A stretch of 64,000 nt of DNA from NCBI RefSeq assembly GCF_002028545.1, contig NZ_MWPQ01000006.1, forward strand, positions 16,626-80,625. Direction: 5' to 3'. Position 1 is the stretch's first letter; each line of letters begins with the position of its first letter. The notes under the pieces were generated by a model. The model saw only the letters and a list, made by a program, of their open reading frames with translations. It was not told where the DNA came from and did no database searches. This document shows positions 40,717 to 51,250 of the stretch, piece after piece. A program made the translations under genes and the position numbers. Source of the stretch: Nitrobacter vulgaris (lineage in GTDB: Bacteria; Pseudomonadota; Alphaproteobacteria; Rhizobiales; Xanthobacteraceae).

Positions 40717-41349
40717 ATGGTCATGCTGACACACGCCCAGATATGGACCGCGCTGGATCGTCTTGCTGAGCGCGCCGGCCTATCGCCGTCTGGCCTTGCG
40801 AGAAAGGCAGGGCTCGACCCGACCACCTTCAACAAATCGAAACGCATCACCGGCGACGGGCGCGAGCGGTGGCCTTCGACCGAGTCGGTGGCCAAAGCGC
40901 TTGCCGCGACCGACACCGCCATCGACACCTTCGTGCAGTTCATTGAAGATTCGGCACGCGCCGCGCAGGCCGTGCCGTTGCTCGGTTTCGCCGAGGCCGG
41001 CGCCGGCGGCTATTTCGACGACGGCGGCTTTCCTGTCGGCAAGGGTTGGGACGAGGTGGGTCTGCCTTCCGTCCAAGACGAACACGCCTATGCGCTGGAG
41101 ATTTCCGGCGACTCAATGAAGCCCGCTTATCGCGACGGCGATGTCATCGTGGTCTCGCCGGGGACGCCGATCCGGCGTGGCGATCGCGTGGTGGTGAAGA
41201 CGAGGGACGGCGAGGTGATGGTGAAAGAACTCAAACGCCGGACCGCGAAGATGATTGAATTGCAATCGCTCAATCCAAGCCACGCCAACCGCACGCTGCC
41301 CGCTTCCGATGTGGAATGGATCGCGCGAATCGTGTGGGCGAGCCAATGA
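40717..41349 (+). CDS. S24 family transcriptional regulator (XRE HTH plus LexA-like peptidase domain)
   Basis: The 210-residue protein has an N-terminal helix-turn-helix (about 20-60, GLSPSGLARKAGLDPTTFNK) and a C-terminal S24 peptidase domain (about 95-205). The Ser-Lys dyad is visible in ISGDSMKPAY and VVVKTRDGEVMV. It resembles phage CI-type repressors, but sits in the backbone and is conserved in Bradyrhizobium relatives as I remember them. AGGA 8 nt before the ATG at 40717 supports this start over 40678. The cleavage site for self-inactivation is unclear. Confidence 0.85.
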   Translation: MVMLTHAQIWTALDRLAERAGLSPSGLARKAGLDPTTFNKSKRITGDGRERWPSTESVAKALAATDTAIDTFVQFIEDSARAAQAVPLLGFAEAGAGGYFDDGGFPVGKGWDEVGLPSVQDEHAYALEISGDSMKPAYRDGDVIVVSPGTPIRRGDRVVVKTRDGEVMVKELKRRTAKMIELQSLNPSHANRTLPASDVEWIARIVWASQ

Positions 41350-41358
41350 CCACTTCGT

Positions 41359-41380
41359 CCTCCCCGCAACCACGGGGAGG
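41359..41380. repeat. Perfect hairpin in the convergent gap before acs
   Basis: CCTCCCCG (41359-41366) and CGGGGAGG (41373-41380) form an 8-bp stem with a CAACCA loop. No T-run follows on either strand, so it is not a clear terminator. Confidence 0.55.
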
Positions 41381-41412
41381 GGGCATGTTGCGGTTGCGGC
41401 AGTTTAATCGAC

Positions 41413-43371
41413 CTACGCTGCCGCGCCGTCCTTTTTGTTCTGACGATTCTTGACGAGATCGTCGACCACGGCAGGATCGGCGAGCGTCGTGGTGTCGCCG
41501 AGGCTGGACGGCTCATCCTCGGCAATCTTGCGCAGAATGCGGCGCATGATCTTGCCGGAACGGGTTTTCGGCAGGCCCGGCGCAAACTGGATCAGGTCGG
41601 GCGAAGCGATCGGGCCGATGTCCTTGCGCACCCACGCGACCAGTTCCTTGCGCAGCGTCTCACTCGGCTCGACGCCCTTCATCAGAGTGACGTAAGCGTA
41701 GATGCCCTGGCCCTTGATGTTGTGGGGATAGCCGACCACGGCGGCCTCCGACACACTCTCATGCGCGACCAGCGAGCTTTCGACTTCCGCTGTGCCCATG
41801 CGATGGCCGGAGACGTTAATGACGTCATCGACGCGGCCGGTGATCCAGTAATAGCCGTCGGCGTCGCGGCGGCAGCCATCGCCGGAGAAGTACTTGCCCT
41901 TGTAGGAGGAGAAGTAGGTCTGCTCGAAGCGGGCGTGATCGCCATAGACCGTGCGCACCTGGGCCGGCCAGGATCTCGCGATGCACAGGTTGCCGCTGCA
42001 CTCGCCTTCCAGAACTTTGCCGTCGGCATCGACGATCTCGGGGACGATTCCGAAGAACGGCTTGGTCGCGGAGCCGGGTTTCTGCGCGATTGCGCCCGGC
42101 AGGGCCGAGATCATGATGCCGCCGGTTTCGGTTTGCCACCAGGTATCAACCACCGGGCAGCGATTGTCGCCGACCACGCGGTGGTACCATTCCCAGGCTT
42201 CAGGATTGATCGGCTCTCCGACCGAGCCGAGCAGGCGCAGGCTTGCGCGCGAGGTTTTCTTCACCGGTTCGTCGCCCGCCTGCATCAAGGCGCGGATCGC
42301 GGTCGGGGCGGTGTAGAAGATGTTGACCTTGTGCTTGTCGATCACATTCCAGAACCGGGACGTGTCCGGATAGTTCGGCACGCCCTCGAACATCATCGTG
42401 GTCGCGCCGTTCGCCAGCGGCCCGTAGAGAATGTAGCTATGGCCGGTGACCCAGCCGACGTCGGCTGTGCACCAGTAGATGTCGCCGTCGTGATAATCGA
42501 ACACGTACTGGTGCGTCATCGCCACGAAGATCAGATAGCCGGCGGTGGTGTGCAGTACGCCCTTGGGCTGTCCGGTCGAGCCCGAGGTGTAGAGAATGAA
42601 CAGCGGGTCTTCCGCGTTCATCGGCTCGCACGGGCATTCACTTTCGACCACGGCGGCAGCTTCATGATACCAGACGTCGCGCGTTGGGTTCATGTTGACC
42701 TGGCCACCGGTACGCTTGACGACGATCACCCAGTCGACTTCGCCGTTGACCTTCTCGATCGCGGTATCGACGTTGGCCTTCATCGCGATGGTGCGGCCGC
42801 CGCGCAGGCCCTCGTCGGACGTGATGATGACGCGAGATTTGCAATCGCGCAGGCGGCCTGCGATTGAATCGGGCGAGAAGCCGCCGAACACCACCGAATG
42901 GATCGCGCCTATTCGCGCGCAGGCAAGAATCGCGTAGGCTGCTTCCGGAATCATCGGCAGGTAGATGGTGACGCGGTCGCCCTTCTCGACGTTGCGCAGC
43001 CGCAGGATATTGGCCATCTTGCAGACTTCGTCGTGCAGTTCGCGATAGGTAATGTGTCGGGACTGCGAGGGATCGTCGCCTTCCCAGATGATCGCGGTCT
43101 GGTCGCCGCGTTTTTCCAGATGCCGGTCGATGCAGTTGTAGGCGGCGTTGAGCACGCCGTCCTCGAACCATTTGATCGAGACCTTGCCGAGTTCGAACGA
43201 GGTATTCTCGACCTTGGTGAACGGCTTGATCCAGTCCACGCGCTTAGCCGCCTCGGACCAGAATCCGTTCGGATCCTTGATCGAGCGTGCGTACATCTCC
43301 CGATATTTGGCGTCGTCGATCCAGGCCCGCTTGGCCCAATCCGCGCTTACGTCATAAATCTTGTCGGACAT
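41413..43371 (-). CDS. acs: Acetyl-CoA synthetase
   Basis: Acs activates acetate to acetyl-CoA through acetyl-AMP. The 652-residue protein has the P-loop-like [16 protein letters not shown], the [12 protein letters not shown] motif, the hinge region [18 protein letters not shown], and the lysine that is regulated by acetylation in [14 protein letters not shown]. The ATG at 43371 ([17 protein letters not shown]) is the family start; the frame is open to 43485 without conserved residues. Confidence 0.97.
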   Translation of the reverse strand: MSDKIYDVSADWAKRAWIDDAKYREMYARSIKDPNGFWSEAAKRVDWIKPFTKVENTSFELGKVSIKWFEDGVLNAAYNCIDRHLEKRGDQTAIIWEGDDPSQSRHITYRELHDEVCKMANILRLRNVEKGDRVTIYLPMIPEAAYAILACARIGAIHSVVFGGFSPDSIAGRLRDCKSRVIITSDEGLRGGRTIAMKANVDTAIEKVNGEVDWVIVVKRTGGQVNMNPTRDVWYHEAAAVVESECPCEPMNAEDPLFILYTSGSTGQPKGVLHTTAGYLIFVAMTHQYVFDYHDGDIYWCTADVGWVTGHSYILYGPLANGATTMMFEGVPNYPDTSRFWNVIDKHKVNIFYTAPTAIRALMQAGDEPVKKTSRASLRLLGSVGEPINPEAWEWYHRVVGDNRCPVVDTWWQTETGGIMISALPGAIAQKPGSATKPFFGIVPEIVDADGKVLEGECSGNLCIARSWPAQVRTVYGDHARFEQTYFSSYKGKYFSGDGCRRDADGYYWITGRVDDVINVSGHRMGTAEVESSLVAHESVSEAAVVGYPHNIKGQGIYAYVTLMKGVEPSETLRKELVAWVRKDIGPIASPDLIQFAPGLPKTRSGKIMRRILRKIAEDEPSSLGDTTTLADPAVVDDLVKNRQNKKDGAAA

Positions 43372-43537
43372 GTTTTTGCTCCACCGCAGGACCCTGGCCC
43401 GGAACCAGGCAGGTCCATCTTCACCGTTGCGACGATTATGCGTCGCGGCTTGGTACGGCGACAAGCCGTCAGGTTGAATTCTCATTCAACTGTGTTGAGT
43501 CCAGAATCCAGCCTGGAGCACCTGGCGTCACCCGCCT

Positions 43538-43951
43538 TTATAGCCCGCCCAACTTGCAGACCAGTTTCCATTCCGCCGGCGTGACCGGCTGCACCGAAAG
43601 GCGGGAGTATTTGACCAGCGCCATGTCGGCCAGGCGCTTGTCGGCCTTGACGGCGGCGATCGTCACCGGCGTGTTCAGCGGCTTGTCCGCCTTGATGTCG
43701 ACGCAGACGAACTTGCCGGTCTTGTCGGTGGGGTCAGGATAGGCCTCGCGGATGATTTCGGCGATGCCGACAATCTCCTTACCTTCATTGGAATGATAGA
43801 AGAACGCCATGTCACCTTTTTTCATGGCGACAAGGTTCTGCCGCGCCGTGAAGTTGCGCACCCCGGTCCAGGCTTCGCCCTTGGCGCCCTTCGCCACCTG
43901 CTGCTCCCACGACCAAGCCGAAGGCTCTGATTTCACCAGCCAGTACGCCAT
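43538..43951 (-). CDS. EVE domain-containing protein
   Basis: EVE domains, related to YTH and PUA, bind modified bases in RNA or DNA. The 137-residue protein begins MAYWLVKSEPSAWSWEQQV and has WTGVRNFTARQNL, MKKGDMAFFYHSN and VTPAEWKLVCKLGG, as expected. The start gives the conserved N-terminus and lies 2 nt after the gpsA stop. It is the last gene of the tsaD-gpsA-EVE group. I recall a YciI-like gene often lying between gpsA and EVE in relatives; none is present here. Confidence 0.92.
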   Translation of the reverse strand: MAYWLVKSEPSAWSWEQQVAKGAKGEAWTGVRNFTARQNLVAMKKGDMAFFYHSNEGKEIVGIAEIIREAYPDPTDKTGKFVCVDIKADKPLNTPVTIAAVKADKRLADMALVKYSRLSVQPVTPAEWKLVCKLGGL

Positions 43952-43953
43952 CG

Positions 43954-44934
43954 CTATCCCTCCGCCCGGAACGGTCGCGTCAGCAGATTGTCGATGGCGC
44001 CATCGATCGTCAATCGGCCGGCGAGAATAGCCGCGACCGCCTGTGCGACCGGCATCTCCACGTCGTGGGCGGTCGCCAGCTCGAGCAGCGCCGGCGCGGT
44101 GAGCGCGCCTTCGCTGAGTTTGTCGCACGGCGCTTGCTCGCCGCGCCCCAGCGCGATACCGAGCGAGAAATTGCGCGACTGGGGGCTCGAACAGGTGAGG
44201 ATGAGATCGCCGAGGCCGGACAGGCCGGCAAGCGTTTCGCTGCGTCCGCCGCACGCGCAACCGAGGCGGACCAGCTCGCTGAACCCGCGCGTGGTCAGCG
44301 CCGCTAGCGCCGACGCTCCGAGTTGTTTACCGACGACGATTCCGGCCGCGATCGCCAGGACGTTTTTGGCAGCGCCGCCGATCTCGACGCCGCGTACGTC
44401 CGTCGTATGATAGGGACGGAAGGCGGCCGAGCCGAGCGCGTGAACCAGCGCGACCGCCAACGCATCGTCTTTCGCCGCCAGCGTCACGGCTGTCGGCAGC
44501 CCCCTTGCCACGTCGTCGGCAAAACTCGGTCCGGACAGGATCGCGGGGACGGCATGGGGCGCGGCCTCTTCGATCACCTCGGTCATGAAGCGCCGCGTGC
44601 CATGCTCGATGCCTTTGGCGCTGGCGATTACGGGCGTCCCGGAGGGGAGATGCGGGGCCAGTGCGGCGATCGCCGCGCGCGAGTTTTGCGCTGGCACCGC
44701 GATCACGACGATGTCGGCGCGGCCGGCGGCGGCGATGTCATGCGACACGATGATGCTGCGGTCGAGCGGAATGCCAGGCAGGCGCGGATTGTCCCGTGTT
44801 GCCGAGATCTTGGCTGCGATCGCCGCATCGCGTGCATGCAGCGTCACTTGCCGTCCAGCGCGCGCGGCGGCGCCGGCCAGCGCCGTGCCCCAGGCGCCGG
44901 CGCCGATGACCGAAACACGGTTGAGAGATCTCAT
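43954..44934 (-). CDS. gpsA: NAD(P)-dependent glycerol-3-phosphate dehydrogenase
   Basis: GpsA reduces dihydroxyacetone phosphate to glycerol-3-phosphate for phospholipid synthesis. The 326-residue protein has the NAD-binding [14 protein letters not shown], the catalytic lysine region [21 protein letters not shown] (here [16 protein letters not shown]), and the C-terminal [19 protein letters not shown] block. The start at 44934 ([16 protein letters not shown]) fits; the open frame runs back to 45033 into tsaD. It lies between tsaD and the EVE gene. Confidence 0.96.
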   Translation of the reverse strand: MRSLNRVSVIGAGAWGTALAGAAARAGRQVTLHARDAAIAAKISATRDNPRLPGIPLDRSIIVSHDIAAAGRADIVVIAVPAQNSRAAIAALAPHLPSGTPVIASAKGIEHGTRRFMTEVIEEAAPHAVPAILSGPSFADDVARGLPTAVTLAAKDDALAVALVHALGSAAFRPYHTTDVRGVEIGGAAKNVLAIAAGIVVGKQLGASALAALTTRGFSELVRLGCACGGRSETLAGLSGLGDLILTCSSPQSRNFSLGIALGRGEQAPCDKLSEGALTAPALLELATAHDVEMPVAQAVAAILAGRLTIDGAIDNLLTRPFRAEG

Positions 44935-44947
44935 CGCGACAACGCCT

Positions 44948-46021
44948 TCAAAATCCGGCGCGGGTATTGGCGAAGCCTGCCGGCGCCTGCGCGCTGGCAT
45001 CGAGCAGCCAGCGGGCGCGCGGAGGAGTTTCAAGCGTGTCGGTCAAACCCGCTGCCAGGCGTTCGGCACCGGCCCATGCGATCATCGCGCCATTATCGGT
45101 GCAAAGCGCGGGCGGGGGGATGATGAGCACGGTTTGTGCCTTGGCGGCGACGCTCTCGAGCGCAGCGCGGATCGCCTGATTGGCGGCGACGCCACCGGCG
45201 GCGACCAGTGCGCGCGGCATACCGAACCGCTGTTGAAACAGCTTGAGGCCGACGCCAAGCCTGTCCGCTGTCGCTTCCAGTACGGCGGCCTGAAATCCGG
45301 CGCAGAGATCGCTGATGTCTTGTGGCTCCAAGGGATTGATTCGACCGATCTCGTTACGCACGGCCGTCTTCAGCCCGGAGAGTGAGAAATTGGCGTCGGG
45401 ACGCCCGAGCATCGGCCGCGGAAAATTGAACCGCGTCGCATCACCGCTCGCCGCGGCGTGTTCGACCTGCGGGCCGCCGGGGTAGGGCAGGCCAAGCATC
45501 TTCGCAACCTTGTCGAAGGCTTCGCCCATAGCATCATCGACCGTGGTGCCGAGCCGCACATAGTTGCCGACGCCGAGCACCGCGACAATCTGGGTATGCC
45601 CGCCGGAGGCGAGGAACAGGCAATAGGGAAATTCCAGCGCGTCGGTCAGCCGCGGCGTTAGCGCGTGGGCTTCGAGATGGTTGACCGCGATCAGCGGCGT
45701 GCGATGAACGAGGGCGATCGCCTTGGCCGTGGTCAGCCCCACGATGACGCCGCCGATCAGGCCCGGACCGGCTGCGGCCGCGACCCCCGACAGCCGCGGG
45801 AATCCGACGCCTGATTCCTTCATCGCGCTGGCGACGATGCCGTCGAGCAGTTCGACATGGGCGCGGGCCGCGATTTCGGGAACCACGCCGCCATAGGGGG
45901 CATGTTCTCCGGTCTGGGACCGTACGATATTGGAAAGAATCCGCGCGCTGCCGTCCGCCTGGCGTTCGACCACGGCGGCTGCGGTTTCATCGCAGGTGGT
46001 CTCGATTCCCAGCACCAGCAT
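44948..46021 (-). CDS. tsaD: tRNA threonylcarbamoyladenosine biosynthesis protein TsaD
   Basis: TsaD transfers the threonylcarbamoyl group to A37 of ANN-decoding tRNAs. The 357-residue protein has the ASKHA signature region, the metal-binding [12 protein letters not shown], the SGGHTQIV motif, and [10 protein letters not shown]. Length is normal. It heads the tsaD-gpsA-EVE group and is divergent from hemC, the usual arrangement in Rhizobiales. Confidence 0.97.
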   Translation of the reverse strand: MLVLGIETTCDETAAAVVERQADGSARILSNIVRSQTGEHAPYGGVVPEIAARAHVELLDGIVASAMKESGVGFPRLSGVAAAAGPGLIGGVIVGLTTAKAIALVHRTPLIAVNHLEAHALTPRLTDALEFPYCLFLASGGHTQIVAVLGVGNYVRLGTTVDDAMGEAFDKVAKMLGLPYPGGPQVEHAAASGDATRFNFPRPMLGRPDANFSLSGLKTAVRNEIGRINPLEPQDISDLCAGFQAAVLEATADRLGVGLKLFQQRFGMPRALVAAGGVAANQAIRAALESVAAKAQTVLIIPPPALCTDNGAMIAWAGAERLAAGLTDTLETPPRARWLLDASAQAPAGFANTRAGF

Positions 46022-46112
46022 CGGCGTGTTGTACCTAGACTAGATATGGCCCTTGCGCTATCGGGCAAACCAGCGTTTCCCTTTCCTTGGCGTAGCATTA
46101 TGAGGTCTTGGC

Positions 46113-47063
46113 GTGCAATCCTCGGATGAGACAGACATTCTGGCAACGATCGGCACCCGGGGCAGCCCACTGGCGCAGGCGCAGGCCCATGAGGTGCGCG
46201 ACCGGCTGGCGCGGGCGCATCAGGTGGCGCCCGAGCGGATCGCCATCAAGACCATCCGCACCTCGGGCGACGCCATTCAGGATCGGCCGCTGTTCGATGT
46301 CGGCGGCAAGGGACTTTTTACCAAGGAAATTGAGGAAGCCCTGCTCGCCGGCAGCATCGACTTTGCGGTGCATTCGTCCAAGGATGTGCCGACATTTCTG
46401 CCCGATGAGACCTGGTTGCCTGCATTTCTGCCGCGCGAGGACGTGCGCGACGTCTTCATCAGTCCACGCGCAGCGTCTTTGGACGATCTTCCGGCGGGTT
46501 CGACCGTCGGGACCGCGTCGCTCCGGCGGCAGGCCATGGTGCTGCGGTTACGCCCCGACCTGAAGGTCAATACACTGCGCGGCAATGTCGAGACCCGATT
46601 GCGCAAGCTTGACGCCGGGGAGGCCGACGCCACATTGTTGGCGCTGGCCGGTTTGAATCGGCTCGGATTACAGGACAAGGCGACGCGCATTCTCGAGACA
46701 GAGGAATTCCTGCCGGCGGTCGGGCAGGGCGCTATCGCGATCGAATCGCGCCGTGACGACGATCGCATCAACGCGTTTGTGAAGGCCATCGGCGACTCTG
46801 AAACGGAAGTGGCGCTGAGCGCCGAGCGCAGTTTTCTGGCTTTGCTCGATGGCTCCTGCCGTACGCCGATCGGCGGTCATTGTCGGGTGAACGGCGACCG
46901 CATTCACTTCCGCGGTCTCATCATTTCTCCTGATGGCACGGAATCCTATGAAACCGTGCGTGAGGGGATACGTGCGGATGCGGTCGCGCTTGGGGCGGAC
47001 GCCGCGCATGAACTGCGCGAGCGCGCTGGCGAAAAGTTCTTCACCCTGTTCGCCGGAGCGTGA
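46113..47063 (+). CDS. hemC: Hydroxymethylbilane synthase (porphobilinogen deaminase)
   Basis: HemC polymerises four porphobilinogens into hydroxymethylbilane. The 316-residue protein has IGTRGSPLAQAQA, the catalytic Asp region FAVHSSKDVPTFLP, RRQAMVLRLRPDL and the cofactor cysteine in LLDGSCRTPIGGH. The start is a GTG preceded by GAGG, with the family N-terminus following. It opens the hemC-hemD-mic60-hemY operon. Confidence 0.97.
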   Translation: MQSSDETDILATIGTRGSPLAQAQAHEVRDRLARAHQVAPERIAIKTIRTSGDAIQDRPLFDVGGKGLFTKEIEEALLAGSIDFAVHSSKDVPTFLPDETWLPAFLPREDVRDVFISPRAASLDDLPAGSTVGTASLRRQAMVLRLRPDLKVNTLRGNVETRLRKLDAGEADATLLALAGLNRLGLQDKATRILETEEFLPAVGQGAIAIESRRDDDRINAFVKAIGDSETEVALSAERSFLALLDGSCRTPIGGHCRVNGDRIHFRGLIISPDGTESYETVREGIRADAVALGADAAHELRERAGEKFFTLFAGA

Positions 47064-47066
47064 GGC

Positions 47067-47813
47067 GTGGCGGTTCTCGTCACACGGCCTGAACCGGACA
47101 ATGAAACCACGGCGGCGGCGCTCCGTGCGATGGGGCGCGAAGTTTTGTTGTCGCCGGTGTTGCGCCTCGAGCCGATTGCTTTTGAAATCGAGCAGGATGC
47201 AAATTATGGCGCGGTCGTCGTGACCAGCGCTAACGCACTGCGCGCGCTCGCCGTTCATCCGGGAAGGGAATCGCTGCTGAAACTGGCCGTTTTCGCGGTC
47301 GGCGATCATACCGCCAACGCCGCGCGCCAGGCGGGTTTTCAGGATGTGGTGGCGGCAGGCGGAGATGCCGCGGCGTTGTGCGAACTCATTGTGGAGCGTG
47401 TCCGCGCGAAACGTCTGACAAAGGGCACCAGGATTCTTTATCTCGCTGCGGCTGATCGCTCATGCGATCTCGCCGGGAAGCTCGAAGGGCACGGTTTAAC
47501 TGTCGTGACGACAACATGTTACCGGATGGTGCCGGTGGCGAGCCTGTCTCGCGAGGTTTGTGACGCGTTTGCTTCGCATCGGATATCGGCGGTGCTGCAT
47601 TATTCTCGCCGCAGCGCCCGCGCGTTCCTGGATGGCGTCCGCATCGGCGGCGTCGAAATATCGGCTTTGGCGGTCCCACAATGTTGCATTTCTGGCGCCG
47701 TTGCCGCGATTCTGCGGGATGCCGGCGCCTCCCATGTAGCGGAGGCGAGCGCCCCGGCCGAAGAAGCTGTACTGGAGGCGCTGGATTGTGCGTTGCGGTC
47801 GCTATCGCAGTAA
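47067..47813 (+). CDS. hemD: Uroporphyrinogen-III synthase
   Basis: HemD inverts the D ring and closes hydroxymethylbilane to uroporphyrinogen III. The family is poorly conserved; the 248-residue size, the N-terminal VLVTRPEPDNETTAAAL, the VVVTSANALRALAV block, and the second-domain VLHYSRRSARAFL and CISGAVAAIL blocks fit. The GTG start is 3 nt after hemC, so the two are coupled. It is cotranscribed with mic60 and hemY. Confidence 0.9.
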   Translation: MAVLVTRPEPDNETTAAALRAMGREVLLSPVLRLEPIAFEIEQDANYGAVVVTSANALRALAVHPGRESLLKLAVFAVGDHTANAARQAGFQDVVAAGGDAAALCELIVERVRAKRLTKGTRILYLAAADRSCDLAGKLEGHGLTVVTTTCYRMVPVASLSREVCDAFASHRISAVLHYSRRSARAFLDGVRIGGVEISALAVPQCCISGAVAAILRDAGASHVAEASAPAEEAVLEALDCALRSLSQ

Positions 47814-47902
47814 GACGTGCGTTACGCAGATAATCGGGGTAAATAGGGGGAGGGGTTTGGAATCTGATACTCGATGTGTCGCTGCAATGGGGAACCGTGA
47901 CG

Positions 47903-49288
47903 ATGGCAGATGACAAGCATAACGACGCCTCCCAGGAGGGAAATTCACGCCCGCTTTCCGCAGGCGATGAAACCACTGAAATCGCCGAGACGGCAGAGCA
48001 TGCCGCCCCAACGGACGCGGGTGAAGCAGGCGATCAACAGGCCGGGCGCTGGCCGTCCATCTCGGTCGCAAATGACACGCAAGATGACACTCATCAGGAT
48101 CGAGGCTGGCAGGATCAGTCGTCGACCGAAGACCTTGAGGCCAACCGTATTTCCGGGACCTCGGACGATGCCGGTTCCGCTTCGGGTGAAGCGGCTGATC
48201 ATCAGCCTCTCGGCGAGCAGCCGGTTTCTCCGCGTTCTCCGTCCCGGGCGTCGTCGGCACTGATCGCCGCCTTTACAGGCGCTGTCGCCGCCGGGCTTGT
48301 GGTAGGCGGTGCGTGGCTGGCGGACTGGCCACCGTCATCCTCCGCCTCATCCTCTGCGTCGCAAGTGAGTTCGGCGGAATTCGGCGCTCTCGCGAATCGG
48401 GTGGCTCGGGTCGAATCGACGGCGAGCAAGCCGGCCGCTTCGTCGCTCGATCAGGCCGCGGCGACGCGCATCGACAACTTGGACAAATCGGTCGCATCCT
48501 TGCGCGAGGAATTGACAACGTTGCGCGGGGAGCTGGCAACGGTTCGCGGCCAATCCGACAAACTGGCGGCCGCGCTGAAGGACGGATCGCCCGTGCCGCA
48601 GCACGATGCCGATGGGTCATCTGATCTTGCTCCATCTGATCTTGCGGCTATCAGTGCGCGACTCGCGCAGACCGAGCAACAGGTCGAGCAGACGACGCAA
48701 GCCCTTACCGCGGAGATCGCCAAGCGCGGCGCGGAGACGACCAAGCATGACACGGCTCCGATCAGTGACGGACCGCTTCGTCAGGCCGTTGCCGCGACGC
48801 TCCTGAATGTCGCGGTGCGCCAAGGCCAGCCTTATGGCGATTTGCTTGCGGCATCCAAGACGCTGATCTCCGATCCGGATACGTTCAAACCGCTGGAGAC
48901 GTTCGCAGATTCCGGAGTGCCGAGCGCGAATGTGCTGTGTCGCGAACTTCTTGCGATCGTTCCGAAACTCGAGCCGTCGCCGGTCAAAATCTCCGCCAAC
49001 GATATCGTGAACCGGTTGCAAGAAAGCGCCGTGCGTCTGGTGCACATTGAGCGTGTGGATGCGCCGCCGGCCGGAGAATCCGCCAGCGCCGTCGTCGCAC
49101 GAATCAAGGCGGCCGCCCGACAAAACGATGTCGCCTCTGCGAGAAAAGAATTGAATACACTTCCGCCGACCGATCGTACCGCCGCCGAGCCCTGGATCGC
49201 CAAGGTCGACGCCCGCGATGCTGCTCTTGCCACCGCGCGTCAATTCGCTTCCGATGCGATGGCGGCATTGGCCAAACCGGCGCCATAG
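47903..49288 (+). CDS. Mitofilin/Mic60-like inner-membrane protein (COG4223)
   Basis: The 461-residue protein has an acidic, disordered N-terminal region (1-115), a single membrane helix (about 118-140, ALIAAFTGAVAAGLVVGG), a coiled coil (about 170-215, IDNLDKSVASLREELTTLRG) and a C-terminal domain (about 285-461) matching the mitofilin signature. Alphaproteobacterial Mic60 genes lie between hemD and hemY, as here. Mic60 shapes inner-membrane invaginations and interacts with the outer membrane. I chose the ATG at 47903 as the likelier start over one at 47876. Confidence 0.85.
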   Translation: MADDKHNDASQEGNSRPLSAGDETTEIAETAEHAAPTDAGEAGDQQAGRWPSISVANDTQDDTHQDRGWQDQSSTEDLEANRISGTSDDAGSASGEAADHQPLGEQPVSPRSPSRASSALIAAFTGAVAAGLVVGGAWLADWPPSSSASSSASQVSSAEFGALANRVARVESTASKPAASSLDQAAATRIDNLDKSVASLREELTTLRGELATVRGQSDKLAAALKDGSPVPQHDADGSSDLAPSDLAAISARLAQTEQQVEQTTQALTAEIAKRGAETTKHDTAPISDGPLRQAVAATLLNVAVRQGQPYGDLLAASKTLISDPDTFKPLETFADSGVPSANVLCRELLAIVPKLEPSPVKISANDIVNRLQESAVRLVHIERVDAPPAGESASAVVARIKAAARQNDVASARKELNTLPPTDRTAAEPWIAKVDARDAALATARQFASDAMAALAKPAP

Positions 49289-49295
49289 GTTCCAG

Positions 49296-50948
49296 ATGTT
49301 TCGTATCATCCTGTTTCTCGTTCTTATTGCCCTCTCTGCATTGGGCGCCACCTGGATTGCTGATCAGACCGGCACGATCGTGATGTCGTGGGACGTCTGG
49401 CGGATCGAAACGACGCTACCGGTGTTCGCACTCGGGCTGGGCCTGCTGGTCGTTGCCTCGCTCTTGGTCTGGAGCGCGGTGCGAGGATTGTGGTACGCGC
49501 CAACACGTCTCCGCCGCGTGCGCCGGGAGCGCCGGACTGCGCGCGGCAGGGACGCCATTACGCGTGGATTGCTCGCGATCGGTTATGGCGATGCCGCCGC
49601 CGCACGCAATCATGCCAAGGTTGCCCGGCGTCTAGTGTCGCAGGACCCCTTGGCGTTGCTCTTGCATGCCCAGGCCGCGCAACTTGACGGCAACGCGGAT
49701 CGCGCGCAGCGCGCCTTTCGCACCATGGCCGAGCGCGCGGATACGCGGCTATTGGGCTTGCGAGGGCTTTTCATCGAAGCTCAGCGTGCCGGCGATCCGG
49801 CGGCGGCAGTGGCGATCGCGGAAGAAGCGCTTAAAACTTCGCCATCTTCGATATGGGCTTCACAAGCCGCGCTCGGCTTTCGTTGCGCCAGGGGCGACTG
49901 GGCTGGTGCGCTCGCCATCCTCGACAGAAACGTCGCGTCAGGTCGTATCGACAAGGCGCTGTATCGCCGTCAGCGTGGTGTGCTGCTCACGGCGAGGGCG
50001 TTGGAGTTCGAAAAGTCCGATCGCGATTTGTCGCGCCAGAATGTGATGGAGGCGGTGAAGTTCGCGCCGACGCTGGTGCCGGCCGTGGTGCTCGCAAGCA
50101 AGTATCTGAGCGAAGCGAACCAGATGCGGCGCGCGATGCGGATCATCGAAATCGCGTGGCTGGCACAGCCGCATCCCGATCTCGCCGATGCCTATGCCCA
50201 TGTGATGCCGGGAGATTCCGCGCTGCTGCGGTTGGCGCGGGTGGAGAAACTATCGGAAAAAGCGCCTGGTCATCCGGAAAGCGCGCTGGCGATCGCGCGT
50301 GCGGCGCTCGATGCCAGCGAGTTCGCTCGGGCTCGCGATGCTCTGGAGCCGCTGATCGCAGCGCCGACGCAACGCGTTGCGATGTTGATGGCCGAAATTG
50401 AGCATAGAGAGCATGGCGATAGCGGGCGCGCCCGCGCCTGGACGTTGCGAGCCGTACGCGCCCTGCACGATCCGGTCTGGACCGCAGACGGGTACGTGTC
50501 TGACCACTGGCGTCCGGTTTCGCCGGTAACCGGGCGGGTTGACGCGTTTCAGTGGCAGACTCCTTTGGCGGCGCTGCCTTCGAGCAGGCCTCCCTTGGTC
50601 GAGGCGGAAGTTTCGGACCAGATCGTGGCAGATACGCCCCGCGTCGAAGCCTTGCCCGCCGCCGAGGACTCCAAAGCTCAGGACGTCGCAATACCACCGG
50701 TTGATGTCGAAGCTGCATCGTCTGGAATTATTGCTATGCCGGACGAGACTGCGACATCACTGACCCATCACACGCAATCCGAGGAAGACAAGGCCGGCGC
50801 TGTTCCCGACGTGATCCCGATCGTTCGCGCTCCGGACGATCCGGGGGTCGATGACAGTTCCCAAAACGATGGGTTTGTTGAAGACGATCCCGCAGCTGCG
50901 CGACAGGCCGGAGGGCTGCGGGGGCTCCTGTCACGCCGGGGTAGCTGA
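49296..50948 (+). CDS. hemY: HemY-type heme biosynthesis membrane protein
   Basis: HemY (not the protoporphyrinogen oxidase) is an inner-membrane protein of unclear role encoded with heme genes. The 550-residue protein has two N-terminal membrane segments (about 2-20 and 42-66), the HemY domain (AARNHAKVARRLVSQDPLAL) and TPR-like helical repeats through about residue 400. The C-terminal 130 residues are acidic and low-complexity and end in LRGLLSRRG. The start ATG at 49296 follows mic60 with 7 nt between stop and start. Confidence 0.9.
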   Translation: MFRIILFLVLIALSALGATWIADQTGTIVMSWDVWRIETTLPVFALGLGLLVVASLLVWSAVRGLWYAPTRLRRVRRERRTARGRDAITRGLLAIGYGDAAAARNHAKVARRLVSQDPLALLLHAQAAQLDGNADRAQRAFRTMAERADTRLLGLRGLFIEAQRAGDPAAAVAIAEEALKTSPSSIWASQAALGFRCARGDWAGALAILDRNVASGRIDKALYRRQRGVLLTARALEFEKSDRDLSRQNVMEAVKFAPTLVPAVVLASKYLSEANQMRRAMRIIEIAWLAQPHPDLADAYAHVMPGDSALLRLARVEKLSEKAPGHPESALAIARAALDASEFARARDALEPLIAAPTQRVAMLMAEIEHREHGDSGRARAWTLRAVRALHDPVWTADGYVSDHWRPVSPVTGRVDAFQWQTPLAALPSSRPPLVEAEVSDQIVADTPRVEALPAAEDSKAQDVAIPPVDVEAASSGIIAMPDETATSLTHHTQSEEDKAGAVPDVIPIVRAPDDPGVDDSSQNDGFVEDDPAAARQAGGLRGLLSRRGS

Positions 50949-51081
50949 ATGCGGCCGGGCGGCGATTTTTACCGGCGGCGCAGCGGCCGGGTTCTTGCCA
51001 AGGGGGATGGTGCCCGATATCAGAGGTCCCGCGCCTCGGGCTGTGGCCTGGGGGCCGCATGCACGGCATGTATGAAGGATA

Positions 51082-51157
51082 GCCGCTTTAGCTCAGTTGG
51101 TAGAGCACATCATTCGTAATGATGGGGTCGCGTGTTCGAGTCACGCAAGCGGCACCA
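51082..51157 (+). tRNA. tRNA-Thr(CGU), CCA encoded
   Basis: The cloverleaf is complete. The acceptor stem is GCCGCTT/AAGCGGC, the D arm GCTC...GAGC and the anticodon stem CATCA/TGATG with loop TTCGTAA, so the anticodon is CGU, which reads ACG as threonine. The T arm is GCGTG TTCGAGT CACGC. The discriminator is A and CCA is encoded. Accessory DNA begins directly after it. Confidence 0.97.
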
Positions 51158-51250
51158 GCCATATAATTGAAAATGCTAGCTAAATTTGTGAGGCGCGGTT
51201 GCCGGCCGCGCTGCTGCTTTCGCCAAGGAACCCCCGAGGAACCACGCGAA

